In this document: positions 1-10,732 of the stretch, piece after piece
Position numbering within the stretch: position 1 is the stretch's first letter
Layout of the letters: the number at the start of each line of letters is the position of its first letter
Source of the DNA: Cinnamomum chago
Taxonomy: Eukaryota; Streptophyta; Magnoliopsida; Laurales; Lauraceae
DNA: 64,000 bases
Reading direction: 5' to 3'
Assembly (NCBI GenBank): GCA_038049695.1
Contig: CP142456.1
Span: forward strand, 66,491,922 to 66,555,921
Program-made: the position numbers and the translations under genes
The notes under the pieces: generated by a model
Seen by the model: only the letters and a program-made list of their open reading frames with translations
Databases searched by the model: none
Told to the model about the DNA's origin: nothing

Positions 1-227
1 GGCACGTCCCTGTTGTATCCATCTCATATCTAGGTTGGGGCATCATAGCAGGTCACCACAGCCTATTGCATATATTATGAGTAACAAACTAAAAAATTGA
101 ATAAGAAAAAAGGATGCTAAAGATGGATAAGCAGTAGCAGCAGTGACAAAACAACAAATAAACATCAAGAAAAGCATGTGAAATAACAGGACAAAAGAAT
201 TAGCATCTTCTAAAGATAAATCCTTAC

Positions 228-451
228 AAGACGAAGCAAAAACCACATGGAGTTTTGGTGTTTTTATCCAAACCCATGATTATCTTTTTAATCTCTCCAG
301 CTCGAGAAAATAGCTCATAAACTTGCTCTTCAGTTGTGTAGAAGGACAGATTCCCAATATAAACAGTTGTTGAGGCTTGGAGTGCATATTCAAAGTCGTC
401 TTGTGTGCCAGGAAACCTTCTATCCCGATAAGCTGAGAGTTTGCTTTGATC
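228..451 (-). CDS. CBP20: CBP20 nuclear cap-binding protein subunit 2, exon 2 (RRM part)
   Basis: This exon encodes the start of the small subunit of the nuclear cap-binding complex, which binds the m7G cap of new transcripts with CBP80 and acts in splicing, export and miRNA processing. The minus-strand translation begins [20 protein letters not shown] and continues with [18 protein letters not shown] and then [18 protein letters not shown], ending in [18 protein letters not shown] is RNP2 and the GFCFV segment is the start of RNP1; both are nearly identical to plant CBP20 as I know it. The exon is bounded by a TTAG acceptor at 452-453 and a GTAAGG donor at 227-222, and is 224 nt long, ending in phase 2. 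The remaining RRM and the Arg-rich C-terminus lie off the left edge. No lesion is visible. Confidence 0.93.
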
Positions 452-821
452 CTAACAATGACACCACATTAAAAAAAAAAAAAAGCATAGATAATCTCAA
501 AACATTAAAAAAAATGGTAGTATAAACCAAAGAAAGTTGAATATGAGTAGTTGTATCATGGTCTTTGTTGGAAACAGCATAAGAATGCCAGAGCACAGAA
601 ACCATGCACTATCTTCTGACTGAAATGGAATTAAAGAGCAGGCTCGGTGATAAGAGTAAAACATCGCTTTTTTCTTGGAATGGAGCAACTTTAAAATATA
701 TTTTAATTAAAATAAAAAGAAACAGGTCGCTTTTTTAACATTATGTTCAGCAAACCCAGATAGAGTGTAGTTTTCTTTGTGTACATAACATTATCATTAA
801 TTTAATTTCCATCTTTCAAAA

Positions 822-864
<43 letters not shown>

Positions 865-1074
865 GGAGGATGAGGTCATTTTTGGAAAAATAAATGGTTA
901 GTGATGGCAGTGTTTATGAACAAGGCAAAACATGGAAGAATATCAGACATCGTAGTACATACAATAAGGGCACTACGAAAAGCACCCTTTTTAGCCAATC
1001 TGCCAATTCATTAGTTGTCAATTGTCATAAGGGTATAGTGAAGAAAAAAGTTACAACCGGGCACTAGGAAACTA

Positions 1075-1240
1075 ATCTACTTGATCCAATCAGCCGATCT
1101 CCAGAGAGTGGCAATATCAGAGGAACCCCAACCAAATAGCGTATACAGAACCCTCTTTCAGTAACGGCCTTTCTTGCTTGCACCTCACAGATCTCCCTAA
1201 ACCCCACCAACAAAGCTTTAGTTTCAGCTTAGCTATAGTT
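1075..1240 (-). mobile_element. Degenerate LINE RNase H fragment
   Basis: The minus strand encodes AETKALLVGFREICEVQARK and, after further degenerate sequence, WRSADWIK in another frame. This matches the layout of the RNase H domain of plant L1-type LINEs, where an acidic E-KALL-GL helix precedes an EGDS box and a PWRLADWI segment. At least one frameshift is needed to read through it. It is opposite in orientation to the LINE fragment 350 bp away, so it is a separate insertion or a rearranged piece. Confidence 0.45.
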
Positions 1241-1593
1241 GAGAAAACTGATTTCAACTAAAAATATTACACAAGAGTAGCACCTTCGTGATTTTTAACA
1301 ATATCATGAATACCTGTTTTCATATTCCCCTGATCAGTCTATCATCGAAGGTGAGCTTCATAGACTCAACAGAGGAGCTGAACAATGAACTAAAAGGCCA
1401 ATGAAAAGGTTGCACTTTCCATGAATGAAAGCAAAGGTGGAACAATGCTCCCTTCCCTTCAAACTCATGTCTAGGGACAGCCCGATAAATGACATTTCAT
1501 TTAATTCTACCAAGTACCAACACATTCTCCACAGAACAGAACAGCACTTATTCTGGATAGCTCTATTGTTTCTCTCAAGAAAAATAAAACTTT

Positions 1594-2282
1594 TCCCCGA
1601 TTTACTTCATGTCGCTGTTCAAGTGCCCCATGGAGGTTATAAACCAAATTGAGAAGTTGCAACGGAATTTTCTTTGGAATGGGAAAGAGAAGAATAAATT
1701 TCATTTGGTAAAGTGGTCGCAAGTCTACAAAATAAAGAAAGAGGGTGGTCTGGGTATTAGACCATTGAAGGAGATGAACTTGGGCCTACTAGGTAAATGG
1801 TTGTGGAGAATAGGAGATGATTCTCATAGTTTGTGGAAGCAAGTCATCTTCTGCAAATATGAAACATCAAAGCTCAATCCTCAACGGCTACTTATTGAAG
1901 GAGACTCCTATTGCGCAATTCAGTGGGCAAGTCAATCTCCAAATCCTCCTTGGAACCTTGCAAGGTGGTCCAGCTTTCGCGGGAGATAAATATATCTTTT
2001 CACCACATTAAAAGATCAGCTAATCAGGAAGCGGATAAGCTCGCCAAAGAGGGAGTTCTTAAAACTTCCTTGATTGTTTCTATGTAATGCTTGCTTGTTA
2101 GCTCTTTTGAGGGTGATCCCGGTTTTGGTTTGGGGGTTGTGCACGTCTTTTTGGGTTATCCCCCCTTTTTTCTCTTTTTTGGTTTGGTTGCTCATCCCCT
2201 TTGTTGTGGGGTTTTTTGAGTCAGTATATATCTCTTTATACTGAACAGTTCTTTTTGAGCAATACATTTCAAAAAGAAAAAG
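1594..2282 (+). mobile_element. 5'-truncated LINE (end of RT, RNase H, 3' tail)
   Basis: From 1609 the plus strand encodes KLQRNFLWNG and then GGLGIRPLKEMNLGLLGKWL, the conserved region after the reverse transcriptase of plant L1-type LINEs. Next comes an RNase H-like stretch with EGDSYCAIQWASQS and PPWNLARW. After a frameshift, a segment reading KRSANQEADKLAKEGV at about 2010-2065 matches the end of the RNase H domain. The T-rich 3' region ends in an AAAAAGAAAAAGAAAA tail. A short AAAACTTT at 1586-1593 and again at 2283-2290 may be the target duplication. It is a dead fragment inside the CBP20 intron. Confidence 0.75.
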
Positions 2283-3431
2283 AAAACTTTGGCATAATGA
2301 AAATAGAATCAACCAAAGTGTCAAATGTGCAGCAGCTAACAGATAAAAAGGATTCTAGAATACGACTCTAACATATGATATGCATCAAAGTCTGATCTAT
2401 TGAGATTTGAAGATCAATATTTGATCACAAAGGAAAGATGAACCCACAGATGAATCACACATCCATTTCCGATTCTGGAAAAAGTGGCTTAAATACATAG
2501 CACTAAGAGATGATACCTATGGCATGGTATATGACTAACACAAAATGTTTTCTCAACAAGTAATGTAAAATCAATTGATCAAGCTTTGTTAGCGTTTATC
2601 CTTCTCCCTACCATCAGTCCAAAATTTCAGAGTTTCAAATTATACAAAGCATCTGGAGCTTAAAACTAACTTAAATATAACATATCTTCAGTGACAGATG
2701 TAGGCACCAACTAGTCAGCTTTTACATGGTTTTCTTCGTTCATTTCTTCTTTTTTTCCTTATGGATGACTACAGATCCGCTTAAGCATTTTCTAAAGAAA
2801 TGCCCACCCTATGTATTTCCCACCTGGATGCTTGACAGCCAAGGGGAGTAGTGGGATGGATGAACTTAGATGTGTATAAGTGGTGGACCCATAATCAGCC
2901 ATATCAAATGATCCTAAACCTTAGTGAAAGGGCCTCAAAGTTAAATGACTTCATGCAATGTAAATTGCTTGTGATTAAATCCAATGGTGGATAATGGTCA
3001 GATTTGTTTCAAACTAAGACCAATGATAACAAATGGGGCGTAGATATATGCCAAGGAATAGGGTTGATCATAGATGGCTTCCCAATGTGATATCTAGAAA
3101 AGTCATAAGGGAAGGTGAGCATATGGAGAATTGCGTGCATACATGTATAGCTGACACTGACTCAAATAGTCAAGCTCAAGACAATCACGAATCTGAAAAT
3201 ACCCAAACCAACTTCAGATTTTCATTGGTTTGGGTTTTTCAAGTTTCAAGTTAGGCACAAACAAAGTTGCAACCCCTAACCATGAAAGCACGAAGATAAG
3301 ATGCTGCAATTTTATTATCTCAACATTGGATATAAATAAATAGATGGATGTGTGTATGCGTATAAAGAGAGATAAAAGATGTAGAAAGGGATGATAGTCT
3401 CATTGGTTTTAGAAATGCAAACAATATTTAC

Positions 3432-3449
3432 CTTGAACAATAAAGCCAT
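3432..3449 (-). CDS. CBP20: CBP20 exon 1 (six codons, start codon)
   Basis: The minus strand reads ATGGCTTTATTGTTCAAG followed by a GTAAA donor, giving MALLFK. Plant CBP20 proteins begin with a very similar short peptide directly before [12 protein letters not shown], and the phase (0) fits exon 2 exactly. The exon is only 18 nt, too short for ORF callers. The match in sequence, position and phase is the evidence; no transcript has been seen. Confidence 0.8.
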
Positions 3450-4400
3450 CACTGTTCACGTAAATGCGATCAATTTATATGATAGGTTCAGCTCAGTAAT
3501 TGTCTGTCAAGCAAAGCGATTCACCGGATCCTGGTAGGAGGACAATTTGCTAGCATGATCAAAGCTACAGTTTATTTACAAGTGCAGAGAACATCAATAC
3601 AAAGTTTCCAAACTTAAGGCATCTCCATATATCCATAGCATAAAAGGCACACTGCAAGTAAGAATGGCACAGTGCACTAGGATTCACCAAAAAAAAAAAA
3701 CAATCAAACAAAGACCATCATTGATCAAAAATACTTTGAATATAATGGCAGAATGGATAGTTGTTCACACCACCATGTAGGAAAACAAAAATCTTGTTAG
3801 TTAAGAAACTCTTTTTTCCAACTTCTCACACTAAATCAATACCACCCATCACGGTCAATAATGATTGCGGGTGGAAATGTAGAGAAGAATACCCAAAACC
3901 ATGCCCTCAGAAACAAGCACAAATCTAAGTTACATGGGTTTTAGGAACAGAAACCCTAGAGCAAGAAAGAAAATGTGGGAAGAAGGTTACATGGGTTTCA
4001 AAATAGTGTTGGGAAAGAGTGACCCCAAAGCCTGGCCTTTGATTAGAGAATAGTTTGAGAGTCAAATCAGTACGTCGAAAGAGAAGCAGATTGCATTTTG
4101 GTTGGATGGTTGGGTGTTTTCAATTTGAAAATAGAGATTTGGAAGGACAGTGAAGAGTGGCAGACAGCAGAGAGAGGGAGAGGAAAGGAAGGAAACGAAC
4201 CTCTGACGTCGCCAGTAGCTTGCAGTTGCAGGTGCTCGCCTTGGTCAGTTGCCGGTGGAAAGAGACGTTGGAGAAGACGAGTCTGTTTTGGTTTTCTATT
4301 TGCTGAAACATAAAGCCCTAGAGGCCAATTTTGGGATTTTGAGGGGAAAAAAAAAATAGAGAGCCCAAATCTTTCTTTCAGTAGGGATGGAGGGCTGTTG
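3450..4400 (-). promoter_or_regulatory. CBP20 upstream region with candidate 5' leader and telo-box-like site
   Basis: Upstream of the CBP20 start codon there is no other gene. A pyrimidine-rich, higher-GC stretch at about 4140-4310 (minus strand) looks like a plant 5' leader. Just beyond it the minus strand carries CTCTAGGGCTTTA at 4312-4324, a telo-box-like motif common near starts of housekeeping genes. A 5' UTR intron between this leader and exon 1 is possible but not shown. Transcript data would be needed to fix the start site. Confidence 0.35.
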
Positions 4401-5207
4401 ATGGGATGGGGCTTGCTTTTTTTCAATCCCTGGCCTAGCAAGGGTTGTCCAATCTCGATTTTAAATTGAACCCATCCCATATGGATCAGGGCTGAGTCTA
4501 TTCTGTTCATCTCAAGTCTCATTTTGGCCGAACTTTAAATTTTTTGTCAAAGCCCAACTTACTAGGCTCAAAATTTTTTAAATACCCTATATTTTCGGAC
4601 TTGACAGGATAGGACGCTATAGGCCCTTGTACCGTTTCCAGTACTCAATTGTCAACTGAAGAACCAAGAGGGGATTAGGGGGTGTGCAAAAAGGTGAGTT
4701 GTGGCCTGAAGGCCCCAATCTAGTTGGATGTCCTAAGTTGAAACTTGGAAATTCAAGAACCATTTTGAGATGTTCTTCTAATTTTGTCCAATTTTATGAA
4801 CTTAGGCTGCATTTTATGATTTTTCCTAATAATAAATATTAAAAAAAATGTATACATTCTTACGGTGAGAACTTTTAGCAAGCCCACTCATTCACACGCA
4901 CAAAAACCGCTTGATTGATAGTGACTCGACCTCAGGATTTGCACCCATCAAATGCACTGGATTGTTAGATCCAGGGTTAATTATATATATATATATATAA
5001 AGCCTGTGAATTTGTAGGCAATGGATCAAGAAGTTAAAAGTAGAAGATTGACCCAATTTTTCATATCCAGGTACCCAACCCCACAAGTCTAATGATATGT
5101 AGGGCCTTAGTGGGTCCAACAGCTAGTGTACACTATAAAAGTATGCACACCGGATGCGCAGGAATGTTATCCATTAAAAAAAATGAGATGCATGTGCATG
5201 TTTTTAA
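4400..5207. other. Intergenic DNA, (TA)n tract
   Basis: No coding feature is recognised. A (TA)n microsatellite lies at about 4981-5000. The rest is AT-rich single-copy-looking sequence. Confidence 0.5.
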
Positions 5208-5217
5208 TTATTTAAAA

Positions 5218-5372
5218 ATGATTTTACGGGAAAAATCCAAGAATTTGGCCATTCTTCGCGAAGGGTCCCTTCAAAATATACAGCACAAACGGGGTCCATC
5301 AAGGCTTGTTTCGTTTCTTTTTTTTTTTTTACAATTTTGAGAGGAGAGACATTAGCGTCGCTCGTCACTACA
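5218..5372 (+). repeat. MULE left terminal inverted repeat
   Basis: This arm pairs with the reverse complement of 6030-6187. It is imperfect, with scattered substitutions and small indels, so the insertion is not very recent. Confidence 0.8.
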
Positions 5373-5490
5373 TCTCCTACTATCTTCTTCATCCCCTCCT
5401 CTTTCTCCATCTCCCCCACTCCATCTTTGATGACAGAAAATCAATGTAAACCCCTTTCTCTTTCTCTTTATCATTTCCTTATTTTCTTTC

Positions 5491-5679
5491 ATGTTAGGCT
5501 CTCTACTTCTTCTACTGTATTTGGTTCTGCTATCAAAACCTATTCAGATCTGCAATGCCCAACTTCAAGTGACTATCGATGACAATGTATCGCCGGAACT
5601 GATGGGCGGCGTCTTCCTCTCCGAAGATCCTCTCTATTTCTTCCAAATTTGGGGCTTTGAGAGCTCCTTAGGAACTTGA
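5491..5679 (+). CDS. Signal-peptide-like ORF inside the MULE
   Basis: A 62-codon ORF begins MLGSLLLLLYLVLLSKPIQI and continues CNAQLQVTIDDNVSPE, resembling a secretory signal peptide with a likely cleavage after CNAQ. It is preceded by a C/T-rich stretch of the kind seen in plant 5' leaders. I cannot name the parent gene. The reading is that the 5' end of a secreted or receptor protein gene was captured by the MULE. There is no evidence that it is expressed. Confidence 0.35.
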   Translation: MLGSLLLLLYLVLLSKPIQICNAQLQVTIDDNVSPELMGGVFLSEDPLYFFQIWGFESSLGT

Positions 5680-5715
5680 ATCAAAACTCACAAAGTACCA
5701 ACGAGAATTGATCAT

Positions 5716-6005
5716 CTATCTTATATGGGATTCCACTTTCACATGGTAATCAAATAATCTTTCTAACGAATGACGTTGTACAAACTCTTTCACGTTAGAA
5801 AATCCAAATTTATTTGTGGTCAAAAGCAGCATGCATCTTTTTGTAAGCTCCTTTAATAGGGCAATACCAAAGGTTTTGATTAGCGTCTCTTCCTCCTTTG
5901 ACTGAGAATGCTGAAGTAGATCATCCATGAAGCCAGCCTTCTACCCTCCAGTATTCTATAAAACGACCTATATCCATTACCTCACTCGTCAACATCCCCT
6001 TTTCA
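5716..6005 (-). pseudogene. Captured NLR (NB-ARC, ARC2) fragment inside the MULE
   Basis: Reading the minus strand gives DIGRFIEYWRVEGWLHG followed, after a one-frame change, by DDLLQHSQSKEEE, then KTFGIALLKELTKRCMLLL. The order 'LI-YW-EG' followed by 'G-ALLKEL--RCLL' is that of the ARC2 helical part of coiled-coil NLR immune receptors. The distal stretch NVKEFVQRHSLERLFDYHVK is less recognisable. The fragment lacks the P-loop and LRRs and has a frame break. It lies in the MULE interior in the orientation opposite to the signal-peptide ORF. The family assignment is by motif only. Confidence 0.5.
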
Positions 6006-6029
6006 TCTCCGGCAATGGTAGAGCAACAA

Positions 6030-6187
6030 TAGCGTCACTTAGATTTTTTTGGGAGACGCTATCGTCATTTTGAAAAAAGGGTGCAAATTTTTAAAAAAAA
6101 ACAAGAGTATCCCATTTGTGCTACACAATATGTGGGGACCTTTCGCGAAAAATGGCTAAATTCTAAATTTTTTCCGTAAAACCCTCT
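6030..6187 (-). repeat. MULE right terminal inverted repeat
   Basis: Reverse complement of the left arm at 5218-5372. The conserved blocks are TTTTACGG, TTTCGCGAAAGGTCCC and AGCACAAATGGG. Confidence 0.8.
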
Positions 6188-6197
6188 TTATTTAAAA

Positions 6198-7500
6198 CTA
6201 ATGTATTTTCTATAATATTTTACTCAATAGTATCTCAAAAAAAAACTTACAAAATTTGGAAAATATCATTAGCGTGTAGCATAGATTAATGAGCCAAATA
6301 ACAATAATTAGGTCCAACATTTTGTAAAGAACTGAGCGAGTGAGTGAGACATGTGAGGATGAAGCTATGGGCCGTCCGAGAGTTTTTGAAATGCTCTAAA
6401 TTTATTAGAATTGAATTCCTCATATCTTTCGATCTAGAATAATTGCATGAGATTCTAAATTTCATGGTAGGTACTAGAATTTCTTAATGCATTTACACTT
6501 GTTTATGGATGGTACCAAATTAATGGGCCCCCCCTCATAAAATGGTACTTGAAGTCCATCTTTAGTATTTCAAAAGTGGGTCCCACATTTATAGATCACA
6601 TTGTGGGCCCACATTAGAAATTTTGCTGCATGGGGTCCACTCATAGAACTTGTGGTGTGTGAGGTCCACCTTTAGGGGTCATTTGGTTGCAATTATATGC
6701 AAATGATTCACATGCATAACCATCATGCCTGTTTGTCCTCATTCACATATGCAATGCATAAATAATGTGTGAAAATTATATGTAAATTAGGTTAATTACA
6801 CACCAAATCATGTGTGAATGATTCATATCCCTCTTTAAAAAAGGGCACCAGTGCTCTTGTGCTCTTCTTTCTTCTTTGCATGGGGGGGCGGGGGGGGGGC
6901 ACATTTGCAATCACCTTTATTTTTTCTCATTCATGTGGGCTTTATATTTATAATCCAAACAGTTTTACTTTATTCGTTGAACTAGCAAACCCTAAGACAT
7001 TAAAGCCGATGACCTTAAATCTTAATTCATGCCCCAAAGTTTTTCTTTGCTTTATTTAGATAAGAGAAAATGTAGGAGTTGAGATAAGTATTTTGACTTT
7101 ATGCCATTTTACCCCTCTTATTTTTTTTTCTCTTTAGAAAAAAAATAAAAAGAATGCGAGCTTTCTTGTCTTTTGCTTTCTTCTAAAGATATTAAAAAAA
7201 AAAAAAAAACATTCAATATCCTTTCTTTGTAGAAGAAAGTTTTCCTTGCTATCCTCCTTACCATTGGCAAAGTGGGCACTCCCCATCCCAACTGTTTGCT
7301 AACTATTCTAAGTAGAGTCTGTAAGGCTCTTCGGTGGAGCCCACTTAAGAAAAATGAAAATAAGATTGGATTGCGAGTGATGCCATTAAAAAGCATCTAA
7401 ACCTTACCAAAGAAATGTTGTATTCTTCGTAGAAAAAAGTTAGCTCAATACCATAGAGGTCTAACAAGAGATTGATTTATATGAAGTTTTTCAATTCTTT
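6198..7500. other. Intergenic DNA, no gene recognised
   Basis: AT-rich sequence with a G-rich run at about 6882-6898 and a poly(A) run at 7194-7209. The GGTCATTTGGTTGCAATTA at about 6676 and a loosely similar inverted segment near 6940-6965 hint at a decayed MITE, but the match is too weak to call. Confidence 0.4.
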
Positions 7501-7505
7501 ATATT

Positions 7506-8168
7506 TGTAAGTGCCTAAAAATTACGGACTTGGTTAAAAGAGAATTAAACTCTCGACTTGATGATCCTAGGATGATTATGGGGAAGGACCGGCCTCCGGT
7601 AACTTGAAAGGGAAAACAAAGGTCAGAGCCCCTGGCAGCTGAAGGCACTCCGATGCCTGATTTAGTTTGATAACTAAGGGAGAAATAAGGAAGAAAGAGT
7701 CTGAGGCTGGTTTGTTGCGTACCTCCTATAGTTTTCCTTCATGCATTATATAGACGTGAGAGTCATCATTCGACTGGATCCCTCAGGGAGGGATGAGAGT
7801 CCCATCAGTGTGTACCTTCTCTCCTGAGTGTGAGTAGGTAAAAAGGGAACGTCACATTGGACCATCCCCCTATACCTATGGACGTGACCTTGAGATAAGG
7901 CGTGCTACTTATCTAGGTCCGGCACCCACTCTATTTGTCAGTTATCCGTCTACCGCCAGGGCAGCGCATTTATGGTTGAATGACAGGAGGCCGAGATCAA
8001 GCTAAGGTCAAGACCGAGGTGGGCACCCGCAGACGTGGCCACCGAGATGGGCTCCGTGCTTCCCCGAGCTGGCGCTTCTGCCGAGCTACGCAACACCGAG
8101 ACTAGGGATAGTCCCGAAATTGGGGAGTGGCCCCACATAAATCCGTAATTACAAAATGACCCCACACA
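7506..8168 (-). repeat. Tat-like element, 3' LTR
   Basis: On the minus strand it begins TGTGTGGGGTCATTTTG and ends TTTTTAGGCACTTACA. It is a direct repeat of 16658-17340. Since coding is on the minus strand, this left copy is the 3' LTR. Confidence 0.93.
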
Positions 8169-8183
8169 ATTGCCCCTAGCTCT
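8169..8183 (-). promoter_or_regulatory. Candidate polypurine tract of the Tat-like element
   Basis: Immediately before the 3' LTR the minus strand reads AGAGCTAGGGGCAAT, a short purine-rich stretch in the right place for plus-strand priming. Confidence 0.5.
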
Positions 8184-8401
8184 CGACCTCTTAGAATTCT
8201 CTCTAAGGTCGGAAGCTAAGACTGAAAGGATATGCTAGCCCCGTCTTGTCGTATCTTGCTGACGTGTGATCCTCATCATGATGCCTTTTCGTTTGCCCTA
8301 GGCAATAAATACGGTATCATAATTGCTTCACCAAGGTGGGCATGCGGACGTCGTTTCGTATGCCCGAGGTGATAAGTAACGCACCAGAGTTATAGAGGGA
8401 C

Positions 8402-9795
8402 ATGAACCGGGGGTGCCACGCGTACCCCCCCGCCCGAGACCAGGCAGAAGAGGAAATGGACGGGCAGCGTCCCCCCCTGAAGAACCTGGGAGCCTTGGTC
8501 CTCAAGGGCCGAGTTCCTCCTGCTCTGAGGCGTGCTCATGGCGTGCCTGGCGCCGCTCAGGGCTCTTCAGCCAGCGCCCCCTCCGGTCCCTAGGGCTCAG
8601 CAGGGACCTCCTCCTCCGCGAAAGAGAAAGGCGCGCAAGGCCCCCCGCAAGAGAAGAGGGGGAGGTCGGAAGAGCCGCCCAAGGAGACCCGGCTGTCCAA
8701 GGACACCCGACCACGAGTCGCGGAGGCCGAGAAGGAGGGTGAGAGGCCCCCTCCCGAAAAGATGCCTCGCGTGGGTGAGGAGGAGCAGGCCTCAGAAATG
8801 GTTCCGCAGCTTCAGTCTACCAAGCCGCCCCCTTTCAGGCTCAACCTCGATCTCAACCCTGGCGAACCCATGAGTGTGGAGGACCGAATGAGGACCTCTA
8901 CCAGGACGATCACGGCAGTTGCCCGGGCATGCGCTCTCCCCTTGGACATGGAGAAACATAATAAATCCGGGCAAATGAGCCTGATCTACTCAACGATGAG
9001 GGCGTCGCTCGAGGTAATTCCTAGTTCTCTTGTCTTTTTAAGCTTTATGCCTTAGTCGCCTGCTCTGACTCCCTACCCCCTTTTTTCTCTTTGCAGAATG
9101 TACAGAGGCTCCAAATAATATTGGAGAGGACGGAGAAGACAACTGCACGGGTTCTTGAGATGGACGCCGAGAAGCGAAAGATGGGAGATGCCCTGGAGGC
9201 CAGTGCGGGGGAAATAAAAAAGGCGGAGGAGAAGATCACCAAGCTCGCAACGGAACAACAAGAGGCGAAAACCGAGATCATCAAGTTGTGAGGCAAAAAC
9301 AAGCACCTAAAAGGCACGGCCGAGGACAAGGCGAAGAGGGTGCATCAACTAGAGACCGAGCTCGCCAAGAAGGAAACTGAACTGACTGGGAAAGAGGCCG
9401 AGTCCACTTTGCGAGCCCAGGCCACAAAAGCTTATCAAGAAGGAGTAGATTGGGCATCGACGGAGTATGTGGCTCAGATCAAGGACTTGAGCCCTGTGCT
9501 GTATGAGATGGGATGCCGGGAAGCGCTTCGTGAGTATGGGGTCTCTGAGGATGACCCCATATTTTCGAACCTTCCCCAATTCCAATCTGTAATACCCAGT
9601 CCGGAATCGGAGCCCGACTCTAACCCTTCGGAAGCCCCTGCTGAGACCTCGGTTCCACCTCCTCCGCCCCCGACTTCCGCCGAGGGCGACCAGGCCCAGG
9701 TTTCTTCCGCGGCTCCTCCGCTCGAGGCCCCGGGCGTTTCTGATCCTGCCTCTTCTGTTCCTCTAGAGAATAAAGCCGGGGCGCCCCATAAGTAG
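8402..9795 (+). pseudogene. Antisense additional ORF of the Tat-like element, with intron
   Basis: On the strand opposite to gag-pol a long protein can be read. From 8402 it is Pro/Arg/Lys-rich. From 8762 it reads MPRVGEEEQASEMVPQLQ, then LNLDLNPGEPMSVEDRMR and AVARACALPLDMEKHNK, ending exon 1 at 9013. An 83-bp GT-AG intron (9014-9096; GTAATT donor, TTTGCAG acceptor) keeps phase 0. The second exon is a charged, probably coiled-coil stretch (RTEKTTARVLEMDAEKRKMG onward), then a D-W-S/T-E and GCREALREYG region, then a Pro/Ser-rich tail ending at 9795. Two in-frame stops, TAG at 8591-8593 and TGA at 9289-9291, interrupt it; both are one C-to-T change from CAG and CGA. Tat-group elements are known to carry such extra ORFs. 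The function is unknown. Confidence 0.75.
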
Positions 9796-10393
9796 AGCAA
9801 TAATGTTTATATTTTTTCTTTTCTTTGATGTATTTTTCTCTTTTTCCTGAGTGTACAAAATTTTGTAATTGTCTTTTCTTATCAATGAAAAAAAAAATTT
9901 CTTTCAATTCTCCAGCTGTCTTTTCATTTCTTTCTTCTAGCCATAGTGTGTGGATGCTCTTCTAATTCTGAACAAAATTGAAGCCCCGTATTCTGACCAA
10001 TTCTCCAACCCTCAAGGCTCTGAGATCGGTGAACTCATAGAAACTTGGACTTAACCCTCTAGTTCCGAGAAATATATTGGTCGAAATTGATGCCTTGTCA
10101 CCGATTGACTTTCCAACCCTTCAAGTGGCTGAGATCGATGGACATCTGGCCCTAAGGCCAGGGCTTTAACATCATGCATCCGAGGGAACTGCCCTATTAA
10201 AAGACCTTATAGTTAGCTTGGACTCTCACCCCGGGGTGCGACCTCGTTGCTGGAGGCAAAATTCCATAATCGGGCCTAGGCTGCACTGCCAACTTTGATA
10301 ACTCGGGGGGTTAGGCCGAGCTTAAAGGTAGATCGAATTCCGCAACTTGAGAGTGAAATAAGATAGCTAATTTCGTTCCTGTCTCAAGGGGGT
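9796..10393. other. Non-coding interval between antisense ORF and minisatellite
   Basis: It starts with a T-rich region that could hold the poly(A) signals of the antisense ORF (AATGAAAAAAAAA at about 9885). The rest shows no coding potential and looks like element-specific 3' sequence. Confidence 0.5.
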
Positions 10394-10612
10394 TGGTCCA
10401 CCGACCGGACTCGAGGAGGCCGGTGCGAGGACCGGAGCCTTGGGAGCTGGTCCAACGACCGAACTCGGGGAGGCTGGTGCGAGGACCGGAGCCTTGGGAG
10501 TTGAGCTGGTCCAACGACCGAACTCGGGGAAGCTGGTGCGAGGACTGGAGCCTTGGGAGCTGGTCCAACGACCGAACTCGGGGAGGCTGGTCCTGGGACT
10601 GGAACCTTGATT
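10394..10612. repeat. 54-bp minisatellite, about four copies
   Basis: Units of the form GCTGGTCCAACGACCGAACT plus CGGGGAGGCTGGTGCGAGGA plus CCGGAGCCTTGGGA repeat head to tail with small changes, and one copy has a GTTGA insertion. The array lies in the non-coding interval between the end of pol and the antisense ORF. Confidence 0.85.
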
Positions 10613-10732
10613 CACATCTTGAAAGATATAAGGCACACGTCTTTCATAAAATCCTTCTTTTATTGACTTATCATTTGAGTACATTTAGAAGTAGTATTTC
10701 TTGAGGTGCGTGGCATTCCATGGTCATGACAA

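Larger units (their letters stand above)
452..3431 (-). other. CBP20 intron 1
   Basis: A 2.98-kb intron separates the start codon exon from the RRM exon. It holds a poly(A) tract at about 823-860 and two LINE-derived fragments in opposite orientations at about 1075-1240 and 1594-2282. The remainder is AT-rich with no recognisable feature. Confidence 0.75.
5208..6197. mobile_element. Non-autonomous MULE (Pack-MULE type) with TSD
   Basis: The termini are long imperfect inverted repeats of about 150 bp (left 5218-5372, right 6030-6187). Both include TTTTACGG, a segment around TTCGCGAA followed by GGTCCC, an AGCACAAA block, a poly(T) run and a GCGTC-containing end. A 10-bp direct repeat TTATTTAAAA flanks the element exactly (5208-5217 and 6188-6197), as expected for Mutator-like elements, which make 9-11 bp duplications. 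There is no transposase. The interior looks like captured genic sequence (see the two entries inside it). Confidence 0.85.

Noticed and set aside
43..246. Hydrophobic minus-strand frame at the left edge
   Set aside because: It is the read-through of the CBP20 exon 2 donor into the intron in another frame.
8413..8742. Arg/Pro-rich frame in the retrotransposon 3' region
   Set aside because: A GC-rich shadow of the antisense ORF, whose correct frame continues into the conserved part at 8762.
10394..10612. Regular repeats that might suggest a CRISPR-like array
   Set aside because: Units are contiguous without unique spacers, and the host is a plant retrotransposon.
10311..10704. Repetitive open frames on both strands (Trp/Arg- and Ser/Pro-rich)
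   Set aside because: They are translations of the 54-bp minisatellite; unit length divisible by three keeps frames open.
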